A stretch of DNA of 64,000 bases. Origin: an uncultured Bacteroidales bacterium. GTDB taxonomy: Bacteria; Bacteroidota; Bacteroidia; Bacteroidales; P3. Location of the stretch: the NCBI GenBank assembly GCA_900314925.1, contig OMXC01000008.1:31345-95344 (forward strand), written 5' to 3'. The notes under the pieces are model-generated. The model worked only from the letters and a program-made list of their open reading frames with translations. It was not told where the DNA came from and made no database searches. Both the position numbers and the translations under genes were made by a program. This document shows, piece by piece, positions 44,892 to 52,664 of the stretch. Each line of letters begins with the position of its first letter. Positions within the stretch are counted from its first letter, which is position 1.

Positions 44892-45781
44892 ACGCTCACC
44901 TCCCCTTTGATATGCGGGTGCGGGTCGTAGCCCTCCAGCGTGAAGTCCTCGTACTGGAAGCCGAAGATGTCCTTCACGGCGGGGTTAATCCTCATCGTCG
45001 GCAGCTTGCGCGGCTCGCGCGTGAGCTGCAGGTGCACCTGGTCGAGGTGGTTGCGGTAGATGTGTGCGTCGCCGAGGGTGTGCACAAAGTCGCCCGGCTG
45101 CAGGCCGCACACCTGCGCCACCATCATCGTCAGCAGCGCGTAGCTCGCTATGTTGAACGGCACGCCGAGGAATATGTCGGCGCTGCGCTGGTAGAGCTGG
45201 CACGAAAGCCTGCCTTTGGCAGGCTGAGTTGATACGTTGATATGTTGCTGAGTTGATACGTTGTCGGAACCTATCAACTTTTCAACATTCAACTTATCAA
45301 CGACAGGAGCCACAGGCTCCACGTAGAACTGGAACAGGCAGTGGCATGGCGGCAGTGCCATGTCCTGTATCTCGGCGGGGTTCCAGGCCGTCACCATCAG
45401 GCGGCGGCTGTAGGGGTTGCGCTTTATCTCGTCCACCACGCCCGCGATCTGGTCTATGGTGCCGCCACGGCCGTCGGGCCACGAGCGCCACTGCGAGCCG
45501 TAGACGGGACCCAGGTCGCCGTTCTCGTCGGCCCACTCGTCCCAGATGCTCACGCCGTGTTCTTTCAGGTACTTTATGTTAGTGTCGCCGCGCAGGAACC
45601 ACAGCAGTTCGTAGATGATCGAGCGCAGGTGCAACTTCTTGGTCGTCAGCACGGGGAACCCCTGCGACAGGTCGAAGCGCATCTGGTAGCCGAACACCCC
45701 GACGGTGCCTGTACCGGTGCGGTCCAGACGCTCGGTGCCGTGGTCGAGCACATGCTGCAAAAGGTCAAGATACTGTTTCAT
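44888..45781 (-). CDS. thyA: Thymidylate synthase with an insertion
   Basis: A 297-aa enzyme that makes dTMP from dUMP with methylene-THF. The catalytic cysteine is Cys146 in [22 protein letters not shown] and the C-terminal [20 protein letters not shown] regions are intact. The family is about 264 aa: residues ~155-188 are an insertion between QFYV and [11 protein letters not shown], encoded by an 8-bp inverted tandem array (45218-45319). First gene of the operon. The insertion sits just after the active-site strand and would form a surface loop. Confidence 0.95.
   Translation of the reverse strand: MKQYLDLLQHVLDHGTERLDRTGTGTVGVFGYQMRFDLSQGFPVLTTKKLHLRSIIYELLWFLRGDTNIKYLKEHGVSIWDEWADENGDLGPVYGSQWRSWPDGRGGTIDQIAGVVDEIKRNPYSRRLMVTAWNPAEIQDMALPPCHCLFQFYVEPVAPVVDKLNVEKLIGSDNVSTQQHINVSTQPAKGRLSCQLYQRSADIFLGVPFNIASYALLTMMVAQVCGLQPGDFVHTLGDAHIYRNHLDQVHLQLTREPRKLPTMRINPAVKDIFGFQYEDFTLEGYDPHPHIKGEVSV
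45218..45319 (-). repeat. Inverted octamer array inside thyA
   Basis: On the coding strand, units of 7-8 bases: GTTGATAA, GTTGAAT, GTTGAAAA, GTTGATAG, then a GTTCCGA turn, then CAACGTAT, CAACTCAG, CAACATAT, CAACGTAT, CAACTCAG. GTTG-led units on one side face CAAC-led units on the other, a palindrome of short units. It is in frame and translated. Confidence 0.82.
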
Positions 45782-45816
45782 ACTATCCCCTCTATAACGA
45801 CGGAAACTGCGAAATG

Positions 45817-45850
45817 TTGTGTGTGGTTATAAAAAAATAACATACCTTTG
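45817..45850 (+). promoter_or_regulatory. Candidate promoter ahead of ladder element 3
   Basis: TTG at 45817-45819, 23 bases, TACCTTTG at 45843-45850. Spacing is slightly long. It would transcribe through the palindrome at 45881-46033. Confidence 0.4.
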
Positions 45851-45880
45851 GTTATGTTAATTTAAGACAAAACAGCCCCC

Positions 45881-46033
45881 GTTTTCCACCCCCTCCGCTA
45901 CGAAGTCCCTTCGGCATTTCTACGGTATTTCTACGGTATTTCTACGGTTGTTTTACGGTTTTAAGCGTAGAAATACCGTAGAACGACTGTCGAAATGCCG
46001 AAGAATGTGCGTCTTGCGGCCGTGCCGCTCAGC
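45881..46033. repeat. 11-bp ladder palindrome, element 3
   Basis: About 14 units of 11 bp, with one 10-bp unit at the turn: CCTCCGCTACG, AAGTCCCTTCG, GCATTTCTACG, GTATTTCTACG (twice), GTTGTTTTACG, turn, TAGAAATACCG, TAGAACGACTG, TCGAAATGCCG, and further units. Arms 45909-45946 and 45966-46003 (38 bases each) match except one unit: TACGGTATTTC left, GACAGTCGTTC right. Same outer ends as elements 1 and 2, but a different inner unit set. Confidence 0.83.
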
Positions 46034-46119
46034 GAGGGGGCGGGTGCAAGTTTTGGCGGCGGTTGAATACTAATTTGCAAAAAAAACGCACATTTTATTT
46101 CCATATTAAAAAAAATGTG

Positions 46120-46127
46120 TATTTTTG
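46120..46127 (+). promoter_or_regulatory. -7 element for the ECF sigma operon
   Basis: TATTTTTG fits TAnnTTTG, 78 bases before the sigma factor ATG. No consensus TTTG at -33; the region is A/T-rich. It might be read by an alternative sigma factor. Confidence 0.5.
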
Positions 46128-46205
46128 CACCCGAATTGCAGTATAACCAAAACGGATACTATCGAGGGAAAAACTATCAGTTTTAATCCTTAAAAAGCAA
46201 AGGAC

Positions 46206-46799
46206 ATGACAGACGTCAAGATTAGACAACTGACAGACATCGAACTGATTACCCGTTATCAGGAAGGCGACACCGAGTGCTTCGACGCCCTGCTCGAGCG
46301 CTACCAGGCCAAGGTGTATGGCTACATCTTTTCCGTGGTCAAAGACAAGGAAACTGCCGACGATATCTTCCAGGACACATTCTACAAGGTGGTGCTCACC
46401 ATCAAGAGTGGCCTCTACAAGGATGAGAACAAGTTTGTGCACTGGGTTATGCGTATCGCGCACAACCTCATCGTCGACTATTTCCGCCGCAACAACAAGA
46501 TGCCGCTGGTGCCCAACCGTCCGGACAACGACCTGCTCGACAACCTCAAGTTCCCCGACGACAACGCCGAGCACGCCATCATGCGCAAGCAGACGGGCCA
46601 GAACATACGCAAGCTCGTCAAGATGCTGCCGCCTGAGCAGCGCCGCGTGGTCATCCTGCGCCACTATGGCAAATGCGACTTCAAGGACATAGCAGCCCGC
46701 ACGGGGGTGAGCATCAACACGGCCCTCGGCCGCATGCGCTACGCCATCATCAACCTCCGCCGGCTGGCACAGGAAAACAATATGTACATTGAGCTGTAA
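46206..46799 (+). CDS. ECF-type RNA polymerase sigma factor
   Basis: A 197-aa sigma-70 family factor with only regions 2 and 4. Region 2 spans about 15-90 (FDALLERYQAKVYGYIFSVV, DDIFQDTFYKV); region 4 about 130-185 (LPPEQRRVVILRHYGKCDFKDIA, then SINTALGRMRYAI). No anti-sigma gene follows; the next genes are an RNA methyltransferase, thiL and pcm. The downstream GTG start follows the stop directly. Confidence 0.93.
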   Translation: MTDVKIRQLTDIELITRYQEGDTECFDALLERYQAKVYGYIFSVVKDKETADDIFQDTFYKVVLTIKSGLYKDENKFVHWVMRIAHNLIVDYFRRNNKMPLVPNRPDNDLLDNLKFPDDNAEHAIMRKQTGQNIRKLVKMLPPEQRRVVILRHYGKCDFKDIAARTGVSINTALGRMRYAIINLRRLAQENNMYIEL

Positions 46800-47519
46800 G
46801 TGATTAGTAAGAATAAACTGAAAGAACTGGCCGCCTACCGACAGCAGCGCCGCTGCGACGAGGAGGCGGTCTTTGTTGTTGAAGGCCCCAAGATGTGCGC
46901 CGAGGCCGCCGCATCGGGCTTCAACATCAGGGTGGTGTGTGCCACGGGGGAGTGGCAAGCCGCTGGCGCGGAGTGCTACGAGGTGTCGCAGGCCGAGCTT
47001 GAGCGGCTGAGCAACTTCAAGAGCCCCAACCAGGTGTGGATGCTCGTGGAACGCCGCAAGCCGCTCCCGGCGGCCGACGGCAGGCTGGTCCTGGCGCTCG
47101 ACCGCATACAGGACCCCGGCAACATGGGCACCATCATGCGTACCGCCGACTGGTACGGCATCCGTCATATCGTGTGCAGCCGCGACACCGTCGACTGCTA
47201 CAACCCCAAGGTTGTGCAGGCCTCCATGGGCGCCATCTTCCGCACCAGGGTGGACTACGTGGACCTGCCGCAATGGCTCGCCGCCTGCGGCATGACCGTC
47301 TACGGCGCATCGCTGCAGGGCACACCGGTGACGGAACGCGGCGTCGGCGACGGCGGACGCGCCGTGCTGCTCATCGGCAACGAGAGCCGCGGCATCAGCG
47401 ACGAGGCCATGGCGCAGGTGACGCACCCTGTGCTGATACCCAACATCGGCGGCACCGCCGAGAGCCTCAACGCCTCGGTGGCCGCAGGAATACTTATTGA
47501 CAGACTATGGAACAGTTAG
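46800..47519 (+). CDS. SpoU/TrmH-type RNA 2'-O-methyltransferase
   Basis: A 239-aa methyltransferase of the SPOUT superfamily. The N-terminal substrate-binding domain (KLKELAAYRQQRRCDEEAVF) is followed by the knotted catalytic domain with LDRIQDPGNMGTIMRTADW (about 100-118), GNESRGIS and IPNIGGTAESLNASVAAGI (about 215-233). Start is GTG at 46800, immediately after the sigma factor stop. Target could be rRNA or tRNA. It overlaps thiL by 13 bases. Confidence 0.9.
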   Translation: MISKNKLKELAAYRQQRRCDEEAVFVVEGPKMCAEAAASGFNIRVVCATGEWQAAGAECYEVSQAELERLSNFKSPNQVWMLVERRKPLPAADGRLVLALDRIQDPGNMGTIMRTADWYGIRHIVCSRDTVDCYNPKVVQASMGAIFRTRVDYVDLPQWLAACGMTVYGASLQGTPVTERGVGDGGRAVLLIGNESRGISDEAMAQVTHPVLIPNIGGTAESLNASVAAGILIDRLWNS

Positions 47520-48565
47520 AATATCAGGAGGGCCGCACCGAGATAAGCCACATGGGCAAGGTGGCCCTCATTGACCGCCTCACGGGCGACATGGAGAGTC
47601 GCAACGCCTCCACCGTGCAGGGCATCGGCGACGACTGCGCCGTGATGCGCGCCGCCGACGGGCGTCTCACCCTCGTCAACACCCAGACCCTCGTCGAGGG
47701 CGTCAACTTCGACATGATGTACACGCCCCTCAAGCACCTCGGCTACAAGGCTGTCGCTGTGGCGCTGAGCAATATCGCCGCAATGAACGGCACCCCGCGC
47801 CAGGTGCTGGTGAGCGTGGCCGTCAGCAACCGCTACTCCGTCGAGGCCATGGACGAGCTCTACGCCGGCGTGCGCCTCTGCTGCGACCGCTACGACGTCG
47901 ACCTCGTGGGCGGCGAGACCGGCACTTCGCGTGCCGGCATGGTGCTCACCGTCACCGCCGTCGGCGAGGCCGACGACGACACCGTCACCTACCGCCGCGG
48001 CGCCGCGCTGCACGACCTCGTATGCTGCAGCGGCGACCTCGGCAGCGCCTATGCCGGCCTCCTCATACTGGAACGCGAGAAGGTCACCTACCAGGCCAAC
48101 CCCAAGTTCCAGCCCGACCTCGACGGCTACGACTACGTCCTTGAGCGCTTCCTCAAGCCCGAGCCCCGTATGGACATTGTGAAGCTGCTGCGCAGCAAAG
48201 GCGTCGTGCCCACGTCGATGACCGACATCAGCAAAGGCCTTGCCGACAGCGTGCTGCACCTCTGCCGCGCCTCGCGCTGCGGCTGCGAGGTGTATGAGGA
48301 ACACCTGCCCATCGACTACCAGACCTCGCGCGTGTGCTCCGAAATGAGCAAGAACATGCTGCCCGTCAGTTGCGCCCTCAACGGCGGAGAGGACTACGAG
48401 CTCCTCTTCACCGTGAGCCAGAAGGACTACGACAAGATAAAGAACCTGCAGGAGATACACATCATAGGCCACGTCACCGAACAGGGCATGCCCGCCGTCA
48501 TGGTGACGCCGCAGAACACCACTATCACCCTGCGCGCTCAAGCTTTCCAAGGCTTAGACGAATGA
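47507..48565 (+). CDS. thiL: Thiamine-monophosphate kinase
   Basis: A 352-aa enzyme that phosphorylates thiamine-P to the active diphosphate. The glycine-rich/acidic IGDDCAVM (about 43-50), VSVAVSNRY, LVGGETGTSRAG (about 134-145) and NGGEDYELLF (near 296) are family motifs. No other thi genes are in the window. Its stop overlaps the pcm start (ATGA). Confidence 0.94.
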   Translation: MEQLEYQEGRTEISHMGKVALIDRLTGDMESRNASTVQGIGDDCAVMRAADGRLTLVNTQTLVEGVNFDMMYTPLKHLGYKAVAVALSNIAAMNGTPRQVLVSVAVSNRYSVEAMDELYAGVRLCCDRYDVDLVGGETGTSRAGMVLTVTAVGEADDDTVTYRRGAALHDLVCCSGDLGSAYAGLLILEREKVTYQANPKFQPDLDGYDYVLERFLKPEPRMDIVKLLRSKGVVPTSMTDISKGLADSVLHLCRASRCGCEVYEEHLPIDYQTSRVCSEMSKNMLPVSCALNGGEDYELLFTVSQKDYDKIKNLQEIHIIGHVTEQGMPAVMVTPQNTTITLRAQAFQGLDE

Positions 48566-49209
48566 TGCAGGACAGCTATATTCAACAAGGGTTGCGCCGC
48601 GGCATGGTAGAGACACTGCGCCAAGGCGGCATCACCGACGAAGCGGTGCTGCGGGCCATGACTGAGGTGCCGCGCCACTGGTTCATAGGCAAGGCCCTCG
48701 ACGCCTACGCCTATGACGACAGGGCCCTGCAGATAGACTGCGACCAGACTATCTCGCGCCCCTCCACCGTGGCCATGCAGAGTCAGCTCCTTGCGCTGAA
48801 GCCCAACATGAAGGTGCTGGAGATAGGCACCGGCAGCGGCTACCAGACGGCCGTGCTGTGCCGTTTGGGGGCGCAGGTGTTCACCATTGAACGCCAGAAA
48901 GGGCTTTACGACAGGACTTCCCGCCTCCTCAAGGAGCTCGGCTACCGCGCCAAGTGCTTCCTTGGCGACGGCTACCAGGGTCTTGCGGGCAGCTACGATC
49001 GCGTCATCGTCACATGCGGAGCCCCCGAGATACCGCCATCGCTCATGGCGCAGCTCAGAATAGGCGGCATCATGGTGATACCCCTCGGCGAAGGCGAGCA
49101 GGAGATGCTGCGCATCACCAAGCAGGGCGAAGCAAAAGAGCAGTGGCTTGTGGAGAAGTTCGGCACCTACAGCTTCGTGCCCATGCTTGACGGGAAGCAG
49201 ATGCACTAA
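48562..49209 (+). CDS. pcm: Protein-L-isoaspartate O-methyltransferase
   Basis: A 215-aa SAM enzyme that repairs isoaspartyl damage. DQTISRPSTVAMQSQLL (about 66-82) is the substrate motif, EIGTGSGYQTAVL (about 94-106) the SAM loop, and VTCGAPEIPPSL (about 150) the post-II region. ATG 48562 overlaps the thiL stop; a longer upstream frame would run back inside thiL and is not real. Confidence 0.94.
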   Translation: MMQDSYIQQGLRRGMVETLRQGGITDEAVLRAMTEVPRHWFIGKALDAYAYDDRALQIDCDQTISRPSTVAMQSQLLALKPNMKVLEIGTGSGYQTAVLCRLGAQVFTIERQKGLYDRTSRLLKELGYRAKCFLGDGYQGLAGSYDRVIVTCGAPEIPPSLMAQLRIGGIMVIPLGEGEQEMLRITKQGEAKEQWLVEKFGTYSFVPMLDGKQMH

Positions 49210-49550
49210 CGCAGCAGGAAGTGCTGCTTGCTGAGGCGTGGGCTGCTGACGGCCACGCCGCAGCTGTACAGGTCAAGGGTGACCTGCCAGTCGGGGCTGG
49301 CAACGACGGCATCCCAGTCGGGGCCGCCGGTATCGGCGACGACAAGGAAGACGCCGTCGGGTGTGTGCAGCGTGGTGCTGCCGGAGTGGGGGAGGCCGTA
49401 GTACTCCTCCAGGCGCCAGACGACATCGGCGTCGGAGCGCCCGCGGCCCGGACAGCGCGAGAAGAGCGCCTCGGTGTAGAGGTGGTAGACGAAAGGCGAG
49501 TGCAGGTTGTACGCCGTCTTCGCGCGGAGGAAATGACTGATGCGGTTCAC
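49206..49550 (-). CDS. Short methyltransferase-like remnant protein
   Basis: A 114-aa protein. Its start (ISHFLRAKTAYNLHSPFVYHLYTEAL) resembles the N-terminus of a Bacteroidota SAM-methyltransferase family of about 240 aa, and its end (VTLDLYSCGVAVSSPRLSKQHFLLR) resembles that family's C-terminus. The SAM-binding core between them is missing. It looks like an internally deleted form that has kept its frame, rather than a broken gene. Convergent with pcm, overlapping by four bases. Function unknown. Confidence 0.6.
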   Translation of the reverse strand: MNRISHFLRAKTAYNLHSPFVYHLYTEALFSRCPGRGRSDADVVWRLEEYYGLPHSGSTTLHTPDGVFLVVADTGGPDWDAVVASPDWQVTLDLYSCGVAVSSPRLSKQHFLLR

Positions 49551-49554
49551 GCCG

Positions 49555-49562
49555 CAAAGATA
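49555..49562 (-). promoter_or_regulatory. -7 element for the short methyltransferase-like gene
   Basis: Minus strand TATCTTTG, only four bases before the start codon at 49550, so the transcript would have almost no leader. No -33 element is seen, because a heptamer array occupies that place. Confidence 0.4.
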
Positions 49563-49570
49563 CGAAGAAA

Positions 49571-49605
49571 ATAGTGAATAGCGAATAGTGAATAGTGAAT
49601 AGTAT
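49571..49605. repeat. Heptamer array abutting the gldD start
   Basis: ATAGTGA, ATAGCGA, ATAGTGA, ATAGTGA and then ATAGTAT, whose last bases form the ATG of gldD at 49604. The ribosome-binding region of gldD is therefore entirely repeat sequence. Confidence 0.8.
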
Positions 49606-50263
49606 GAGACACAACAATATAAAGACGCTTCTTGCCGTCGCGGCGCTGCTCCTCGCGGGCTGCGGTGGCGGCGATTACACCCCCAAGCCGCAGGCCTACC
49701 TGCGCATCGACATGCCGGAGCACGAGTACTTCCTGCTTGACACCATGCGCACCAATCCCGGCGACACGATGGTTTGGCCCGACGGCGACACCTCCATCGT
49801 CCTCACGGGCTACACCAAGACCTTCCCCTTCATCTTCGAGGCCAACAAGTGCATCGAGTGGACGGAAAAGGATGCCCCCAAGGGGGAGCGGTGGGTGGAC
49901 CTGATGTACCCGCAGTGGGACGGCGTGGTTTACCTCACCTACAAGCGCCTGCGCAATGCCGCCGACCTGCGCGGCCAGATAGACACCTCGTCGCGCATGC
50001 TGGAGAAGCACTACCAGCTGGCCTCGGGTGTGGAGGAGCAGTTCTACGAGGATGCCGAGAACCGCGTCTACGGCACCGTGTACCACCTCAAGGGCAACAA
50101 AGTGGCTACGACATGCCAGTTCTGGGCCACCGACAGCGTGCACCACTACCTCCGCGGCGCCCTCTTCCTCAACCGCACCCCTAACAACGACTCCCTCGCC
50201 CCGGTGCTCAACTACATACAGGAGGACATCGAGCACCTCATGGAGACCCTGCGGTGGAGATGA
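49604..50263 (+). CDS. gldD: Gliding motility/T9SS lipoprotein GldD
   Basis: A 219-aa lipoprotein with lipobox LLLAGCGGG (Cys at about 18). DYTPKPQAYLRIDMPEHEY (about 23-41) is the characteristic GldD opening, followed by conserved RVDLMYPQWDGVVYLTYKRL-like sequence. GldD is needed for gliding and type IX secretion in Flavobacterium; T9SS-tailed proteins in this window fit with that. ATG 49604 was chosen because it starts the signal peptide; a GTG at 49595 lies inside the repeat array. Confidence 0.88.
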   Translation: MRHNNIKTLLAVAALLLAGCGGGDYTPKPQAYLRIDMPEHEYFLLDTMRTNPGDTMVWPDGDTSIVLTGYTKTFPFIFEANKCIEWTEKDAPKGERWVDLMYPQWDGVVYLTYKRLRNAADLRGQIDTSSRMLEKHYQLASGVEEQFYEDAENRVYGTVYHLKGNKVATTCQFWATDSVHHYLRGALFLNRTPNNDSLAPVLNYIQEDIEHLMETLRWR

Positions 50264-50264
50264 T

Positions 50265-50366
50265 GGTTATAGGTTATTGGTTATAGGTTATTGGGGCATG
50301 CAGCATAACACTCACAGCTTAAAACTTAACACTTACAGCTCACAGCATAAAACTTAACACTTAACG
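50265..50366. repeat. Long heptamer array between gldD and the nucleotidyltransferase
   Basis: Four units (GGTTATA, GGTTATT, GGTTATA, GGTTATT), a GGGG joint, then ten units in perfect 7-bp register: CATGCAG, CATAACA, CTCACAG, CTTAAAA, CTTAACA, CTTACAG, CTCACAG, CATAAAA, CTTAACA, CTTAACG. The first part (GTTA-type) is roughly complementary to the second (TAAC-type). The array fills the gap and ends two bases before the ATG at 50369. Confidence 0.85.
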
Positions 50367-50368
50367 AT

Positions 50369-51259
50369 ATGAAACCTACATTATTGGTTCTGGCTGCCGG
50401 CATGGGCAGCCGCTACGGTGGCCTCAAGCAGATGGACGGCGTGGGCCCCAACGGTGAGATCATCCTCGACTACAGCGTCATGGACGCCATCCGCGCCGGC
50501 TTCGGCAAGGTGGTCTTCGTCATCCGCCACTCCTTCGCCGACCAGTTCAAGGCCCGCATCAACGCCGAGCACTACGGCAACCGCATAGCCGTGGAGTACG
50601 TCTACCAGGAGCTCGACAAGCTCCCCGCTGGCTTCAGCGTGCCCGAAGGCCGCGAGAAGCCCTGGGGCACCAACCACGCCATCCTCATGGCCAAGGACGT
50701 CATCCACGAGCCCTTCGCCATCATCAACGCCGACGACTTCTACGGCCGCGACGCTTTCCAGGTCATGGCCGACCATCTGCGCACCCTCGACGGCAAGGAG
50801 GGCAGCTACTGCATGGTGGGCTACCGTCTGGAGAACACCCTCTCGGAGAACGGCACCGTCAGCCGCGGCGTATGCCAGACCGACGCCAACGGCCTCCTCG
50901 TGGGCATGACAGAGCGCACCGCCATCGGCCGCACGCCCAACGGCATTGAATACAAAGACACCGACGGCTCCATGCACCCCCTGCCCGCCGACGCCACGGT
51001 GAGCATGAACCTCTTCGGCTTCACGCCCGACTACTTCGCCAAGAGCGAGGCCCTCTTCGTCGACTTCCTCCGCGAGCACGGCAGCGAGCTCAAGAGCGAG
51101 TACTACATCCCCTTCGCCGTCAACACCTTCATCGCCAACGGCACCGCCACCATGACCGTCCTCAAGACCACGGCCCAGTGGTTCGGCGTCACCTACAAGG
51201 AAGACCGCCCCATGGTCGTCGAGCGCCTGAAGAATCTGCATGACCAGGGAGTTTATTGA
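50369..51259 (+). CDS. Sugar-phosphate nucleotidyltransferase family protein
   Basis: A 296-aa protein with the nucleotidyltransferase loop LVLAAGMGSRYGGLKQMDG (6-24) and the metal-binding NADDFYG (about 111-117). The family is NTP-transferase-like, but the C-terminal part (TTAQWFGVTYKEDRP) does not tell which sugar is activated. The next gene starts inside its 3' end (20-base overlap). Confidence 0.85.
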   Translation: MKPTLLVLAAGMGSRYGGLKQMDGVGPNGEIILDYSVMDAIRAGFGKVVFVIRHSFADQFKARINAEHYGNRIAVEYVYQELDKLPAGFSVPEGREKPWGTNHAILMAKDVIHEPFAIINADDFYGRDAFQVMADHLRTLDGKEGSYCMVGYRLENTLSENGTVSRGVCQTDANGLLVGMTERTAIGRTPNGIEYKDTDGSMHPLPADATVSMNLFGFTPDYFAKSEALFVDFLREHGSELKSEYYIPFAVNTFIANGTATMTVLKTTAQWFGVTYKEDRPMVVERLKNLHDQGVY

Positions 51260-52433
51260 CTTCGTCACAACGCATGAACATGAGGACACCGCGCGGCTGC
51301 TGCTCGCCGCCGCGCGGTATCCCTCTGTCGACATGCCCGCTGCGGTGCAGCAGATAGAGGGCCGCCGCACGGCACGCGAGAAATGGCCCTCGCTGCTGGC
51401 GTGCGACGACTTCCTCTACCCGCCGCGCCTCAACCGCGAGCAGGCCTCGTCGGAGGCCACGGCACGCCACAAAGCCGCCATCCTCGCCGCCGGCGCCCCG
51501 CTCCAGACCGTGGCCGACCTCACCGGCGGCATGGGCGTCGACGCGCTCGCCTTCGCCGCCGTGGCCGCCGAGGTGCACTATGCGGAGCGCAACCCGCAGC
51601 TCTGCTCCCTCATGGAGCACAACAGCAGGGCCCTCGGGCTGGAAAACATCAGCGTGCACCGCGGCGACAGCCTGGAATGGCTGGCCAGCGACGGCCGCCC
51701 CTTCGACATCCTCTTCGTCGACCCCGCCCGCCGCGCGGCCACGGGCCGCAAGGTGGCCGCCTTCGAGGACTGCGAGCCCGACATACTCCAGCACCTCGGA
51801 CTGCTGCGCTCGCGCTGCCGGTGGCTGATGGTCAAAGCGTCGCCCATGATAGACATCGACCTCGCCTGCCGCCAGCTGGGCAGCGTGGCCGCGGTGCACG
51901 TCGTCTCCGTCAGAGGCGAGTGCAAGGAAGTGCTCTTCGTGTGCTGCGGTGCCGACGCTGTGGTGCCCACCGAGCCCGTCATCCGCTGCGCCGCGCTCCC
52001 CGCCGCCGCTGCCGCCGTGCCCCCCTTCACGCGCAGCGAAGAAGCCGCCGCCGCGCCGCGCTGCTGCGCCGCCGTAGGCAGCTACCTTTACGAGCCCGAC
52101 GCCGCCCTGATGAAAGGGGGGCCCTTCAACCTCATCTGCCAGTGGATGAACCTCGAGAAGCTGGCACCCAACACACACCTCTACACCGCCGACCGTCTTG
52201 TCGACGCCTTCCCCGGCCGCACCTTCCGTGTGTTGCAGGAAATCAAGCCCAGCCGCAAAGCCGTGGCCGAGGCCATACCCGGCGGCAAAGCCCATGTCGT
52301 GACCCGCAACTACCCCGTCGAGGCCGCCGCCCTGCAGCGCCAGCTGGGGCTGAAAGAGGGCGGCGACCTCTTCGTAGTCGCCGCCACCGTCGGCACGCGC
52401 CCCTGCGCCTTCCTCTGCCGTCGCGAGGGGTGA
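51240..52433 (+). CDS. SAM-dependent methyltransferase with THUMP-like domain
   Basis: A 397-aa protein with a central class I methyltransferase fold: DLTGGMGVDALAFA (about 84-97), VHYAERNPQLC, and FVDPARRAA (about 158-166), where an NPPY-type motif is replaced by DPAR. The C-terminal ~100 residues resemble a THUMP-like domain often found on RNA methyltransferases. It overlaps the preceding gene by 20 bases. An RNA substrate is probable but not shown. Confidence 0.82.
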   Translation: MTREFIDFVTTHEHEDTARLLLAAARYPSVDMPAAVQQIEGRRTAREKWPSLLACDDFLYPPRLNREQASSEATARHKAAILAAGAPLQTVADLTGGMGVDALAFAAVAAEVHYAERNPQLCSLMEHNSRALGLENISVHRGDSLEWLASDGRPFDILFVDPARRAATGRKVAAFEDCEPDILQHLGLLRSRCRWLMVKASPMIDIDLACRQLGSVAAVHVVSVRGECKEVLFVCCGADAVVPTEPVIRCAALPAAAAAVPPFTRSEEAAAAPRCCAAVGSYLYEPDAALMKGGPFNLICQWMNLEKLAPNTHLYTADRLVDAFPGRTFRVLQEIKPSRKAVAEAIPGGKAHVVTRNYPVEAAALQRQLGLKEGGDLFVVAATVGTRPCAFLCRREG

Positions 52434-52462
52434 GGATATATATTTCACGTGGATGCTATTGA

Positions 52463-52644
52463 CATGGAACCCCGCCGGGGTTCATGTTGTTGCGGTGTCA
52501 TGCCGTTTTGCTATTGAGATGGAACCCCGCCGGGGTTCATGCCTTGCGGGGCCGCCGGTGCGTGGGTGAAACGCCGTAGGCGTTGCATGTCAATAGCCAA
52601 TGTCATCGCCAACCACTTGTCGATGAACCCTGTAGGGGTTCCAT
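52463..52644. repeat. Cluster of GGAACCCC small palindromes
   Basis: Four copies: 52463-52486 (GGAACCCCGCCGGGGTTC core), 52519-52541 (same core), 52567-52588 (GAAACGCCGTAGGCGTT core, reversed) and 52623-52644 (GAACCCTGTAGGGGTTCC core, reversed). Flanks share CTATTGACATG. Related single copies lie at 14723 and possibly 9939. Confidence 0.78.
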
Positions 52645-52664
52645 GTCATCGTGCCGTCCACACC

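Larger units (their letters stand above)
45782..46205. other. Intergenic region between thyA and the ECF sigma gene
   Basis: 424 bases without a gene between divergent genes. It holds a candidate plus-strand promoter (45817-45850), the 11-bp ladder palindrome element 3 (45881-46033) and a -7 element for the sigma factor (46120-46127). Confidence 0.8.

Noticed and set aside
52463..52644. CRISPR array
   Set aside because: The repeats are palindromic, in both orientations, unequal in spacing, and no cas genes are near.
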